From NCBI RefSeq assembly GCF_005239225.2, contig NC_133287.1:2895493-2959492 (forward strand): DNA of 64,000 nucleotides, given 5' to 3'. Made by a program: the position numbers and the translations under genes. The stretch is from Populus alba (Eukaryota; Streptophyta; Magnoliopsida; Malpighiales; Salicaceae). Under the pieces are notes generated by a model that saw only the letters and a list, made by a program, of their open reading frames with translations, was not told the origin of the DNA and searched no databases. Positions 50,048-62,039 of the stretch are shown one piece after another (position 1 is the first letter of the stretch; every line of letters starts with the position of its first letter).

Positions 50048-51477
50048 AATTCTTCACGGCAATTTCCTTTGTACTCTGAATTGTAATCCAATCAATATAG
50101 TCATCAATTATGAAGAAAATTAGTGCCATATCAAATTGTAAAATCAAGAATTTTGAATAATTAAAATGTTATCAGGGCAAGCAATCCTTTTATATTAAAT
50201 TTTATATCATTTTCACCTTACTGGCGGGCAAAACTATTGCTTATTATTGCTTGCCAACCATTAGTTTTGTTTGATCTTTATTTACTTAAAAAAAAAAAAA
50301 AAACCTTTTTATTTTTGCCATTTTTTTTCCTATCACTGTACATCTCTCACAAGAAAATCCTAGTATTGTCAACCTATATTTGATCAAGTGATTTAAACTC
50401 TAATCTAATGATTTATTAGCGTTGGTTTTTATTTTTATGAGAATCACAATTTGAAGACCATTTTTTTATTATGCCTTTTATGGCATTTCTCTTGTTTATG
50501 AAGTATTGATTTCTTGTTATATTTTCAAGGTTATAAACTACATGAAAACCAAACACATTTTTTGTTTTTTAAATGAAAGTTTATTTTTAAATTTTTGGAT
50601 TTTTTTTTAAGTTTCGAAAAAAACGGGTACTTTTAATACCAAATCCATATCTTATAATGTAAGTCTACAACTCGATATTATGTAAAATTATTGAAAAAAA
50701 CATGCAAGGGACCCACAAATATTATTAAAATACACTTTGAAAATTTTGGATTTTTCTTTTCTTTTCTTTTAATATTATTTTATTATTATCAAATATATTG
50801 GGCTGGACCCGGCCTTGCCATCTAGGATCTGAAACAGGTCCATCCCGACTCACGTGAAATAGGTTAGGTCGACTAACAACCCAACAATTATCTCTTTTTT
50901 CTAAGAAAATATCTTTCTTTCTTATTTAATCCAAGACTCGGATGTTTTAAGCATACCAAAATCTTTTTTTTGGTAATGTTTGCTCTTTACACAGTTCGAC
51001 TTATACTTGATATAATTCAATTAAAAGAATACGAAAATATCATAACTCAAAACTTATAAAAAAAGAACATATGGTTGTAAATCTTAAAGTTTAGATTGTT
51101 TTTACATTTTTGGAATAATTTTGTAATATTTCTTAATTTTCCTTGAATTGTTAGAAATTTTTATAGAATAAATTAATAAATTTTATTATAATTTATAAAT
51201 CAATACTAGAAGCAATTAACAAAATCCTATAAGGAAATGTATCACAAAATCGCAGAAAGACTACAAAAATGGACCAAGTACATCTGATACAGATAAATAA
51301 ACCACAGAATCTTAAGCACTTGTTAATTTTGAATCCTGGTTGTGAAAAAAAAATTACCAGTACTTGTTTATTTTTATGTTTTAAAAAAAATTTAAAAATT
51401 TTAGTTTTTCTTTTATTTCAAATTAATTTTTTTTTATGTTTTCATATCGTTTTGATGTTCTAATGTCAAAAATAAAT

Positions 51478-51524
<47 letters not shown>

Positions 51525-52222
51525 TAATATATTTTCAAGTAAAAAATAATTACTACCCATAGGTGATCATTTTCGATCCGGTTCGGTTTTTATAAAAAAA
51601 AAAAAAAAGTAATCAAACAAAAAAAATTAAAAAAAAAAAACCATAACCGGTTCAAATCGATCGATTTCAGCTCGTTCTTTTTTAGGATAAAAACTGGTTC
51701 AAACCGGTTTGACTTGATTTTTTTAATTTGACTCGGTTTTTTTCGATTTGTCTCTATTTTTTTAGTTTTATCGGTTTGGCTCAGTTTTTTTTTTGTTTGG
51801 GTTCAATTCGGTTTTAGGGTTTATAAAACCAAAACTGAACAGAACTAGCCTAATTTTTTTAAAATTTTAATTTTTTTTTTGTTATTTCTTTTTCTAATTT
51901 TCTGAATGTTTTTTTCGCTCAACCCTACTTCTACCATAATATCATACATAATATCATACAGACTCTAAATCCCAACAAAAGACACAATGTCCTATTGGAC
52001 CATTCTTAATAGGCCAAGCCTAATCCTCTCCAAGGCTTAATTGTAAATCCCCCCTACGCCATTTTTCCTCATTGCCAACCCATCATTCATTGCTTCTCCG
52101 CAAAGAGAAACATCGATATTTATGCCTCTAATGATGGCTGGTTGGATTTGAGATGTGGAAGATAAGGTTTGTTCATTTGAGCTGTCAAAGCCATTTTTCA
52201 CAGCCACGAGAAAATCCATTCC
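50048..52222. other. intergenic between convergent pectinesterase and ARM-repeat genes, with repeats
   Basis: Contains an inverted LTR-like fragment (50600-50870), an AT-rich MITE-like copy with an AT microsatellite (about 51360-51550), and a segment rich in CGGTTCGGTTTT motifs (51560-51850) typical of small plant DNA elements. No gene is supported. Confidence 0.5.
50600..50870 (-). repeat. LTR-like fragment, inverted third copy
   Basis: The complement of this segment carries 'gggccgggtccagcccaata' and, further on, 'ttacattataagatatggat' and 'ggtattaaaagtacccgt', which align by eye with 13700-13905 and, for the last block, with 205-225. Confidence 0.6.
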
Positions 52223-52402
52223 ATGGTAGAGCGTGTGGAGCACATGAAATTTAATGTTTTGAATGATAACACTAAGCAACAACCTGTCAAGGATCAAACA
52301 AGGTTTCAGTGGTCCACTCTCCTTGCTATCAACAAAGTTTTGCTAGCCAATATTAAGTCTGCATACCCTACGATTGCCAAGTCCCTTACTGTTAAGACAT
52401 GA
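52223..52402 (+). other. 59-codon open frame of unknown status
   Basis: An ATG-to-TGA frame encodes 59 aa with a mixed, protein-like composition (for example VKDQTRFQWSTLLAINKVLL) in a stretch with near-genic base content. It could be an exon remnant of a decayed gene or chance. No upstream in-frame continuation and no family resemblance was found. Confidence 0.2.
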
Positions 52403-53045
52403 GACCAAACTCACCATGTCTGCTTGATAACTCAGCTATCCAAATTAATACAAATCAACAGTTCTGCAACCCAAACTGTCTCATGCAGTTAAGGTGTTGT
52501 CATCTGCGGTAAAAGAGGTAACCTGGACGCATTTTACTGCATATGATACTGATTTTCTTAGCATAATCTCAAAGCATCAGACAAGGTCTTTTAATATGAA
52601 AGTTCCATAACAAGAGGAAATGGATGGGAAAAGACAAAAGCCAACAAGTCAAGAGACTCATGTACGCACATGCCTCTCTGGGTTTCTTGGCATTCCCATG
52701 TGCTTCATCACAAATGCGTACAAAAAAATAATTGTGCAGACAGCAATTGTATATCTTAAATAACTGTAATTGCATTCTGTTTCGATAGTTTATTCAACTA
52801 ACAGCAAATCAACAATGCCGGAATTTCTATAACAGCTTTTTATAAGATATGTATCTGCTTATGGTTACAAATTCAATAGAAAGCTGCTCTAAAGCTGATT
52901 TTGCAGATGGGAAAAATTAATAAAGAAGTAAAAAAGAAGAAGAAAGAAACAGAGAGAAAGACTCGTGTGAGATTAAGAAACAAAAAGAAGAAGAAAACTT
53001 TGAAACCACTCTTTTACATATACAGTGAAAGAAAGAGAATTGCAA
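52403..53045. other. 3' flank of the ARM-repeat gene
   Basis: Probably includes the 3' untranslated region of the minus-strand gene; an AG-rich patch lies at 52910-53010. No other feature is supported. Confidence 0.4.
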
Positions 53046-54788
53046 TCAAGAATGCCAGATTCCATTTAACATACTACGGAATCTATTTGTAGATAGCTTC
53101 CTGACAAGTCTTTTAGCATCAGAAACTTCAGCCTCTGCAAGTTTTTCTATGTTCTTCAAATAACCAGAATTGGCAATCTTTTTTCTTCCACTATTGCAAC
53201 TTGTTAAGGTCAATAATATAGAGATCAAGAACTTTTTGCTACCTGAATTTGTCTCTTCTTGGTCAAGCAATTGAAGAAGAAAACCCACGTTGCGATCGTC
53301 CTGCACGAATATTTTACGATTTTTAGGCACTGAGACCAGGCTGTTGAGTGCCACAGCTGCCATTTCTCTAACTTCAAATGATTTTGCATCAAGAAATTTT
53401 ACAAACTCTGACATAAATCCAGCATCTCCCATTGCCTTTTTAGTCTCCTCTGATGTTCCAGAGAGCCTAAATGCTGCTTTCAGTGCCAATTCCTGGACCA
53501 AAACATCTCCATTCCGAAGGAAGAAAAGAAGCTGATCCATAAATCCATAACTCATCAACACACTGATATAACTAGCTGAAGAGAAACATAGATTCTCAAT
53601 TGCCCTTAATGCCATCTCTCTAGATTTTGAAGAACACGTGATTTTCGGATCAAAAACGCGTACTAGTGCCCGAATTCCGCCTTCTTTGACCACCGATTGC
53701 CTCACTGATTCGTCTCCAGATGCAATATTTTGAAGGAATTCAATGGAACTTATCTGCACACCTTCATCTTTTGATCTTGCCAGCTTGATAAATGTGGAAA
53801 CTGCACCTTCTTCCATCATAAATCTCTTTATTTCATCAACACCAACAAGATTTCTCAATACCCCACAAGCAGGGCTAATAAGTTCTGCTGTGGAATCAGC
53901 ACTAGCACATATTTTCAATAAAGCTGTAACACCACCATATGCTGAAACTGACCAGGCATTATCAGAATTCTGGGTCAATTTTTGCAAGCTTCTTGCAGCA
54001 CCCTCCTTGCTTATTTCACTGCGACTCTCCAAAACCCTGATCAAAGGCCCTATAATCCCAGCTCCAATCAAAATAGACTTGTAAGAATCAAAACCTGAAA
54101 TCACTGCCACAACTTTTACAGCATCTTGTTGAAGTTCCATTTCCATTGAATCAAGAAGACTAACCAATATATTCACTAAGTCACCAACTTCAACAATTAT
54201 CTTCACATACTTCTCATCTTCAACAACAACATCATACAAATTGACCAAAGCTTGTCTCTTCATTTCTAAGTCACCAATTTTCATTCTTGTCAACAGATCT
54301 CTAACGTAGAACCTCATATCATCCTTGCAAGCATTGACTCCAGGTCTAGACACAACAATGGCAAAACCCTGACTCAAAATACCTGCAGTAAAAATCCCAG
54401 ATAGATTCTTTACATGTCTATCAAACTTTGCAACCATTACATCCAAATCACTCTGCATCAAGAGCTTGCCGCTGTATGAAAGATCCACACATCTCCTAGC
54501 AAGATCATAGCAGTCACTAGCAGAGGCTAAGACAGCAGACACCATGCCTGAAAGTATTGGATTCTGGCTTGAATCACAATCCTCTATGGCAATTAAGCTT
54601 GAGTTTAGCTCTTCTAGCTTGTTTCTAATTAGTTGCCATTTCACTGCAAAAACTTTAATTGGAAGAGAGTAGGAGATCAAAGAAGAAATAACCTCAATAG
54701 CTTGCCTGAGACTGCGCTTTGGTGGTGACGATTCTTGAAAGATCTGGTCTTGTTTTGGATTTTCTTGTCCCATGTTTTTGTTTATCAA
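53046..54788 (-). CDS. intronless ARM-repeat protein
   Basis: Single-exon gene of 580 aa. After a polar, disordered N-terminus, residues ~25-150 form a helical domain (LRQAIEVISSLISYSLPIKV, then WQLIRNKLEELNSSL) of the kind annotated DUF7032 in plant ARM proteins. From about 190 onwards there are tandem armadillo-type repeats of ~42 residues, each with a G-x-hhxxLhxLL-like start, such as 'GDLVNILVSLLDS', 'GIIGPLIRVLES', 'GGVTALLKIC', 'GAVSTFIKLARS', 'GGIRALVRVF', 'GFMDQLLFFL', and 'GFMSEFVKFLDA'. No U-box is present, so it is probably a scaffold rather than an E3 ligase. A second in-frame Met at codon 6 is an alternative start. A GA/CT microsatellite lies in the probable leader. The specific function is unknown. 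Confidence 0.9.
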   Translation of the reverse strand: MINKNMGQENPKQDQIFQESSPPKRSLRQAIEVISSLISYSLPIKVFAVKWQLIRNKLEELNSSLIAIEDCDSSQNPILSGMVSAVLASASDCYDLARRCVDLSYSGKLLMQSDLDVMVAKFDRHVKNLSGIFTAGILSQGFAIVVSRPGVNACKDDMRFYVRDLLTRMKIGDLEMKRQALVNLYDVVVEDEKYVKIIVEVGDLVNILVSLLDSMEMELQQDAVKVVAVISGFDSYKSILIGAGIIGPLIRVLESRSEISKEGAARSLQKLTQNSDNAWSVSAYGGVTALLKICASADSTAELISPACGVLRNLVGVDEIKRFMMEEGAVSTFIKLARSKDEGVQISSIEFLQNIASGDESVRQSVVKEGGIRALVRVFDPKITCSSKSREMALRAIENLCFSSASYISVLMSYGFMDQLLFFLRNGDVLVQELALKAAFRLSGTSEETKKAMGDAGFMSEFVKFLDAKSFEVREMAAVALNSLVSVPKNRKIFVQDDRNVGFLLQLLDQEETNSGSKKFLISILLTLTSCNSGRKKIANSGYLKNIEKLAEAEVSDAKRLVRKLSTNRFRSMLNGIWHS

Positions 54789-57700
54789 TGATCTTGCAAA
54801 AACCCCATTCAGTATCTATCTAGAGAAGGGAATCTAAGCAGTGAAGTTTTTCATAAAGAGAGCCAGATAGAAAGAGAGAGAGAGAGAGAGAGAGAGCGCC
54901 TCTGCATATCTATCCATCATGTTATCTATCTAACTGTGCTTATCTCCTGGCTTCTGTTAAGAAGCTGAAACTGAATGGCGTGCTGGTGGATGCTTGCAAG
55001 ACTGCCATTAGTATTCGAAGGGCATTCTTGTCATTTTGAATGAATTAGCAGCAGTGGTGGGTTTTGGGAAGGGACAGGCAGGAAGTGGGAACTTTACCTC
55101 TACAAGAAAGGATGTGCTTGTAATGTTTTCAGTTCTTCATTGTCTTAACCTATGTGGAAATACATATAATATAGTGTGGTGAATGCAAAATAATAATAAA
55201 TCACACATTGTATTTCTTAATTATTCTTTTCTTGTACTTTATAGTAGAAGTTATTAATAACTTAACAGTTACATTCATCATACCATGCTATATGAGCTTA
55301 GCAAATGTGTTTATTGGCATTATTATACATTCTATTGTCTTTCAATTCGGAGAGTGAGGTTATTAATTTATAACACTATCAAAAACATGATGACTTGCTA
55401 TATTGTTTTATTAATTGTGTTTGTTATTACGATGCGGGTTGTTACTCATCAAAACAATTTTTTATTTATTTTTAATATAAACACAATTAATATTATTAAA
55501 AAGCATAAAAAAGATTTGATGTTTTTTCAAGCCAAATATATTTCTAAAATGCATCGAAAAACAGTTCTGAATGTAAAAACAAAGGATTTGGAGTTGAGTT
55601 TTTTCCAAAATAAATTCATTTTAGTATTATTCTGGCTTTCTTCTCCCAAATCTCATTCATAAATTAGGAGAGGAGCTACTGTGCTTCTCGAACACACTAC
55701 TCTCTTAGAGTGAAGAGATGACAAAAGCAATAGACAAAGCTGAGGGATTAGGGGCCTTGATAGAAAACAAAACCCTTTTGGACCACTCTCCGAGTATGGA
55801 CACCCCTTTCGAGTTTCGATTAGGTGAAAAAAAGAAAAAAGAGTAGCTCTCATCTCTCTCGGAATGGAGATGACAAAAACCCCCCACCCCACCACGTGAA
55901 GCCCTGTGGAGGATGCCTTGAGCTAGCAGTCACCTTTCCAACAGGAAGTGGAGATGAACATGCAAATCAATACAGCCACCGAGAGAAAGGTGGTAGATAG
56001 TATCTCTTTTATAATCTTTTGTGTGAGTGAAAGATAGCGAGAGGAGCTAAAGAAAAAGGCCGAAAGCTACTCTGGTCCAAAACAATTTGCTAAAGGAAGC
56101 ACAAAGTATATTGCCCTTTATGCAAATTAACTCGAGGGATAAGCTCTGGAGGGATTTATGGGAATTGTTCGAAGGACACAAGATGATCATGCGTATTAAA
56201 AAACCAGGAAGATGACAAACGGAGATTTAACAACAAAAAAATGACCCATGATGTCTAATGTTGTGCTGATTCTGTCTTAATGCATATGACAAAATTATCT
56301 ATTATTCTGCTTGTCACGGATCCATTCTTAATTTCATGTTAACTTTAGGATATATATATATATTTATGCAGAATTTCTTGGATGGATTGGTTTTGATTTT
56401 TGGCTAATGTGCTTGTGATTAGTTCTAATAGTCAGTACTGTGAAAAGGTTTTTTACATGTGGGGAAGAAGGCCATGATCTTTCTGATTGTATTCAGAATT
56501 GAACTTTCTGTATGTAGGCCAATGTGCTGGCTGAGTGACTCCATCAGAAAATGTTTGTTACCCTCATCAAGTCAATTTCACAGTATAATTTGACCTGCAA
56601 ATGCCCAAAATTCTGTTTTTAGGGACCCCAAATCACTTTCTAGTGTTTTATTTGTCATTGTAATAACTTCTGATTTTTAAAATGTTTTTCAAATTATTTT
56701 ATCTTGAAAAACATTAATTTGGTGTTTTTAAAAAAAAAATCAATGATCTTAACATGTTGGTATCAAAACATTAATAAAAATCTGAAAAAAATATTATTTT
56801 GATGTATTTTTATTTCTAAAATACTTTTAAAAAACATCATACACCACATTACTAACTATATCATAGGATTTACATTAATGTATTTATGCTTCTACTTTTC
56901 AATTTTATGTGTCTTTTAAGTTTTTTAGAAATCAAAAGGATCATAGGATGATCATGCCTAGGGATCTTCATATTTTTTTTGTTGGTTGTGAGATATATAT
57001 AATTTATTGTTGGACATAGTAGGGCTGGTGTGTGCCTAGCTAGCATGAGCCCTGGAAGCAATGGTGTTTTTGTTGATCAATGCACTATTGCAATGTTAGG
57101 TGCAAATGGGATTTGTGTGCAAAAGCAAGGAGTGTTATCTTTAGACAGAACTTGGAGTAGAAAAGAAGTGAGATTCAAGACACAAACAAGCATAGCTACA
57201 ATATACCTTGGCTTTGAAGAGAAAGATACATACATCAATTTTTTTTTCCATGTTCATCTACATTAGGGATAAGAGACAAAATGACCAAAATAATGAGCAA
57301 AGATTGCTTGATGGGGATATATAGATTTGGTGTCCCAAAACCTGTTACATGTTCACCATCATTTCAACTATGTGATATTGAAGTGAAATGCAATTAGGAG
57401 TTTTAAATTAATCTCTCAAGATTTTCAACAATTGAACAGGACAATATCTTAGAGACAATATCTTAGAGACAATCTCCTTGATTAAGGAGGGTACAATGTA
57501 TAAAGCATTCCTTAAGCTTCTTGGTTGCCATTAAACAAAATATATTGATTCTCGAGTGTTAAGTACATCTTTGGTATTGTGATGCAAAATGTTTTTTAAA
57601 ATAATTTTTGCTTGAAAATATATTAAAATAATTTTTATTTTATTTTTAACATTAGCATATCAAAACCATCAAAAAAACACTAAAAAAATTAAATTTAATG

Positions 57701-60700
57701 ATTTTTAAAAAAAATACACTTTTAAAAAGTATTTAAAGATAAAAACAAATGTACTTTTAAATAGATACTTAAGCTCAATATTAAGATTCGACAAATATGA
57801 GTTTGGACGTTTGATATGATATACTAAATTAAAGTGTGAAAATGACCTTCCCAACAAAATAATATAGCCCTAATCTTTTATTTGGACCCCTTATCTTTGA
57901 CTAAAAATCCTTAAGCTTACAATGGGGCGGAGCCAACACTTTAAAAAGTTCAATGTTTAAATTCTATGGTCTATCACCTAACTAGTCATTCATGCCACAG
58001 CCATTGAATAAGAATAACACATTTCTTCTTCTTTTTTCTCTCTTTTTAAGTGTAAGAACGTGTAGACAAGTCAATGTCAAAGCAAAGCAAAAGGAACACA
58101 CAATGTGGTTTGTTCCAGCAAATCACCAACTAAAACAAGTTTTCATGAACATATTGTGCCTTGCCAAAGAGGATAGGTTTCAGTTTTTCAGCTCTATCCT
58201 TCCTCATTTTCACACACAAATCAAGCATGGCTTCTAACTAGGAAAAGCTCGAGGCTCATCTAAGTTCGTGGTCTGCAAATCTGTCTCGTGATGATGAACA
58301 TTTTAGAGCTCCATCAGCTTTCACAATCGTTACTGTGAATTATGAGAAAAATTGATGGAGTTGGAGTGGCTTGTTTCTTACAACTTACCCAGCAAGAAAA
58401 TGATGTGTCCTGAAGGCATCGAGCATGGAAATGAATCTTGGCCTAAAGAATGATATGGTTATCATTAGGTTCTTACTTGAAGGAGACAGCTTACCAAAAT
58501 GTTAATGGCTGAAAAGAGTTCCATAAGAGAGTCAATTAGAGCACGAGATTCTAATTATCACAGCAAGATCAAGTTTTAATTTGTTCAGAAGTCTTGTGTT
58601 CATTCTACAGTAGCTCACAAGTTGCATGAGTTGGTTTAAGTGTGTGCAATTTGGTTTAATGCAGTGGAGAGTCGTTTTTTAAAAGTATTTTTTCATTGAA
58701 AATATATTAAAATAGTTTTTTTTAGATTTTTTTTATTTTTTACATTAATATATCAAAACTATTAAAAAAACCATCTATAAAATATTAATTCGATGTTCCC
58801 CATAAACAAACACAAATACTGAGTGTCTAATTAAATCATCAAAGGAGTCGAATATGTATCTGCAAACAAGCAATTTTCAATGAGCAGGGAGTCGAAAAGA
58901 ATCCAAGCTTCCATGTCGAATGCACTAAACAACAATCAACATGCTGCTGCACATCTTAATCGATCGAGGATGGTGAGGCAAATGTTCTTCAATTGAGCTC
59001 CAATCCAAAATCAAGGACAAACAGTGGACAAGCCAAGATCTTCTAGGAGTGGAATGAAATTGGACTCCACCTTGTATGGGAAGATCCATCTTGGTGGGCC
59101 ATAGTTCACAGAAACAAGGTGACTGGACCCCACCCATAAGAAAATTATGAATCATGGATGGTAAAAAGTAAAAAAAGTAAGCACTTCTCTTTTGTAGCAG
59201 TGGAAATCTTAGAAGCAACTCAAAAATGCAAACGGTCATGATGACTTTTTCTTGAAGTCCCAAGAGGAAACCTGTGAATTCACAGTGATCAAAGCGATGG
59301 GTTCCTCAAGGAAATAGCTTTTAAGGCAATAGAGGGTAGGGTACAGCTGTGAAGTCACTAGGGTTCCGTGACAGACGATGCTCCGAGCATTTATCATCCC
59401 GACGAGAGTGTGCACCAGTCAGGCGAAGGAATCTGCTAATCTGGCTGTGGCCTGCAAACTCCAGGCCATCTTATTGAGGAAGCCCTTAAATCCATAGCCA
59501 TTTCAAAACCCAATTTCTGGCTTGAATTTGAAGCTTGGAAGGAAAATGGAAACCACGCTTCAGGACATAGGAACTAGGTAAGAGTGCCTGCTTTTGAGCT
59601 TTTGTATACCAGTTCTCGCTTTGCTAACTCGGCCTTGAGAAATGCCGCATTATTTGACATGTTCGAGAAATTCTCGCATTATTTGTTGAGCTTCCCTCCC
59701 TGATACCAAGCAGATTCCTCTTGCGTACTCCTTCAGAAGTAAATTTGTTTCTTCAGTCTCAAATGAGAAGGAAGATGCTAGGGGATGGGGATAGCATTAG
59801 CTTCTAATACCTAACCTAACTTGGTAGGATATTCCATGACTTGGGACCTAAAAAAAGCTGGATTTCAACAAAAAAATAAAAAGAGAATTAACTATTAATA
59901 AACCCTGTAAAAAACCTGGATTGACCTACAACCAAGTTAACCTAGAAAAAACCAGTCAAACCAGTTCACTTTTTTCCTTCTTTTCTTTTTTTCAAAGGAT
60001 AGACCTCAGAAATTTACTGCAGAAATGCTGTGCTCAGTCATGGAAACCAGTAAGAAGTCATCATTCCTTAAGAAAATGAAACTGACACAAAATGATATCG
60101 AAGCTTTCAGGAAGCTTTGAATCCGAAACATTAAAGGTTAAAAGCCAAGGCCTGTAATTTACAGCATGAAAAAAATTCTTGCAACTTTTACTGGGACATG
60201 TAATAGGGTGGGTCTAAAATGCCTTCGTTTTGGGCTACTGCCGTTCTAGGCCGCCGGATTAGAATACAAAATCAGAAACGGTGTCGTAGGGTGCACAAGA
60301 CAATCAGGCACTGTGCCTGTGCCTAAATACAAGCACTGTAGCAACCCCTATAGTTTGGACCCTAGAATTTTTGTGCAGTGCTGGTAAGAGAACCTGCAAG
60401 GCAAAGAATGGAATAAGTTTGGCACGGAAAGCTACCCCGTTCTGCAAGTCCAAGTCCCAAATTCATAGGGAAGAACAGCTATCAGTTGATGCGAATGAAA
60501 AGGCCAGAGAGCTCAAAAAGGTTTGGAGTCGTTTAAAAAGTATGCAATGATGTAGAGACACGAGCAACAGGACAAGAAATTATGAACCTTTCAACATTCT
60601 CCAGCAAAATCATGGCAAATACTAGTCATACAACCACAAACATCCAACATCTCAAAGATAACGTGGACCTAGAAAGAACATCCCCCTTCCACACTAAGCA

Positions 60701-60874
60701 ACCATGAGCCATTGATCAGAATTGGTCCCAGATCAAATCACCGATATGCATCAGGCCCCAGCAGACTATGTCTGCCATACTTGGCATTCTTCTATTGCAC
60801 CAGTTGATGCAACCTGCCAGCACAGTGTAGGACTAAGCACCAGCACCCACTGGCCACTCCTTTGTCAACAGGTC
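54789..60874. other. long intergenic region upstream of the ARM-repeat and dynein light chain genes
   Basis: Divergent spacer of about 6 kb. It holds AT-rich MITE-like copies at about 56660-56855, 57570-57750 and 58660-58800. The patches 55650-56250 and 58900-60700 are less AT-rich, but I recognise no gene. Open frames at 57030-57266 and 58925-59263 have no family resemblance. Confidence 0.45.
54872..54897. repeat. GA microsatellite in the ARM-gene leader
   Basis: A (GA)n run on the plus strand, 84-109 bases upstream of the ARM-repeat start codon, reads as (CT)n on the coding strand. CT-rich leader tracts are common in plant promoters. Confidence 0.8.
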
Positions 60875-60881
60875 TATATAA
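60875..60881 (+). promoter_or_regulatory. TATA box of the dynein light chain gene
   Basis: The sequence tatataa lies 53-59 bases upstream of ATG 60934 and downstream of the in-frame ATG at 60862. Expected transcription start is near 60905-60912, which rules out the upstream ATG for the main transcript. Confidence 0.6.
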
Positions 60882-60933
60882 TCCTTGCAGAAGCCATACC
60901 TCTAACACCACTGCTTTCTCTTTTCAACTCTTA

Positions 60934-61358
60934 ATGCCATACCCAGTAACAAAGCATCCTTCAACCATGTTAGAAGGCAAAGCTGTTGTTGGCGAGACTG
61001 ACATGCTTCAAACCATGCAGCAGGATGCACTTCACTTGGCTGCGAAGGCCCTTGATATCTTTGATGTTACCGAGTCCACTGATATTGCCCGCTTCATAAA
61101 GAAGGTAACCTCCTGGAAAGTAACTAGATGATTATTTGGAATTAAATAATTGAAGAAAGCCAATTTTGGGGGTTCTTGTTTTTGCAGGACTTTGACAGGG
61201 TGCATGGACCAGGATGGCAATGCATTGTGGGGATGGATTTTGGTTCATTTGTGACCCATTACCATGGCTGCTTCATCCATTTCTGCATAGGAAACCTTGC
61301 AATCTTGCTTTTCAAAGGTTTGGGAAGAGAAGTCGTATCCAGCCCTGGAGATTGTTGA
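60934..61358 (+). CDS. dynein light chain LC8-type (DYNLL-like)
   Basis: Two exons, 60934-61104 and 61188-61358, GT-AG in phase 0, give 113 aa. The whole LC8 fold is present: 'AVVGETDMLQTMQQDALHLA', 'ARFIKKDFDRVHGPGWQCIV', and 'GMDFGSFVTHYHGCFIHFCI', with the G-x-FGS-x-VTH core strand. LC8 proteins are homodimeric hubs that bind short TQT-type motifs. Flowering plants lack dynein heavy chains, so in plants they act as dimerising hubs outside dynein. Compared with the most common plant LC8 it carries an 11-residue N-terminal extension before MLEGK and a short variable tail. The start codon follows the TATA box; Met12 is the alternative. Confidence 0.92.
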
Positions 61359-61975
61359 TGCATAAGCTTTGTAGTATATTTAGCTTCCATGTTTTCATAT
61401 TTGCTGTGTCAGTAAGGGAAACATCAGTAGAAGAACAAATACAAGTTTCATGCAGTCCATCTTTCTTCTTTCTAACCATCCACATCATCCAGTTGTATAA
61501 ACTGTGTCCCAATCCCTGCACGCCGTGGCTTGTCTTGTTATTTAAACAAGATCCTGTGATGATAAAGATATGCAATATTAACACAGCAAAGCTTCAAGAA
61601 TGTAAACTCGAGAAAATTCAAATCACTCCTAAGTTGATGAAGAGCAACAAAAATCTAACACCAGGTGCCCCTGTGAGCCCACCTAACAGGATCATTAACT
61701 GGGTAGAAAAGGTTTTTACCAATATACATAACTATACTACGCAAGTAAAAGAATTGAGCAACAATTTCCAGGTAAATAGTTTCACTCAACCAGATACAGA
61801 AGTAAGACATGTAGCTCTTTCTGATCAAAGAGAAAAAAGGGTCATCAAATGGGACCTCCACGTTCTGAAAGAAAGGAGGTGTCAGTAGGCAACCGTGCCA
61901 CTTACACACCATGTAGTTCAATTCCTTGGTGTGTCACTCTGCACATGTGCATGCCCTGTGTGTGTGTGCGCGCAC

Positions 61976-62026
<51 letters not shown>

Positions 62027-62039
62027 TTACCTGCATATT
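61359..62039. other. shared 3' region of convergent dynein light chain and AFB genes
   Basis: The 681 bp between the two stop codons presumably hold both 3' untranslated regions. A compound (GT)n-(GA)n microsatellite lies at about 61959-62022. The 224-codon open frame at 61214-61888 is an out-of-frame reading over exon 2 and this region. Confidence 0.6.
61959..62022. repeat. compound GT/GA microsatellite
   Basis: Runs of GT, CG-interrupted, followed by (GT)n and then (GA)n, adjacent to the stop of the auxin-receptor gene. Confidence 0.9.

Noticed and set aside
53290..54084. Plus-strand frames at 53290-53535 and 53743-54084
   Set aside because: Antisense shadows of the ARM-repeat gene.
57030..57266. 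78-codon open frame starting MCLASMSPGSNG
   Set aside because: Looked protein-like at first, but has no family resemblance, no splice-linked neighbours and ends in a Phe-run from a T-tract.
58925..59263. 112-codon minus-strand open frame
   Set aside because: No domain and no consistent composition; likely chance.
61214..61888. 224-codon open frame, the longest after the ARM gene
   Set aside because: It overlaps exon 2 of the dynein light chain in another frame and runs through the 3' region; composition is not protein-like and no domain is seen.
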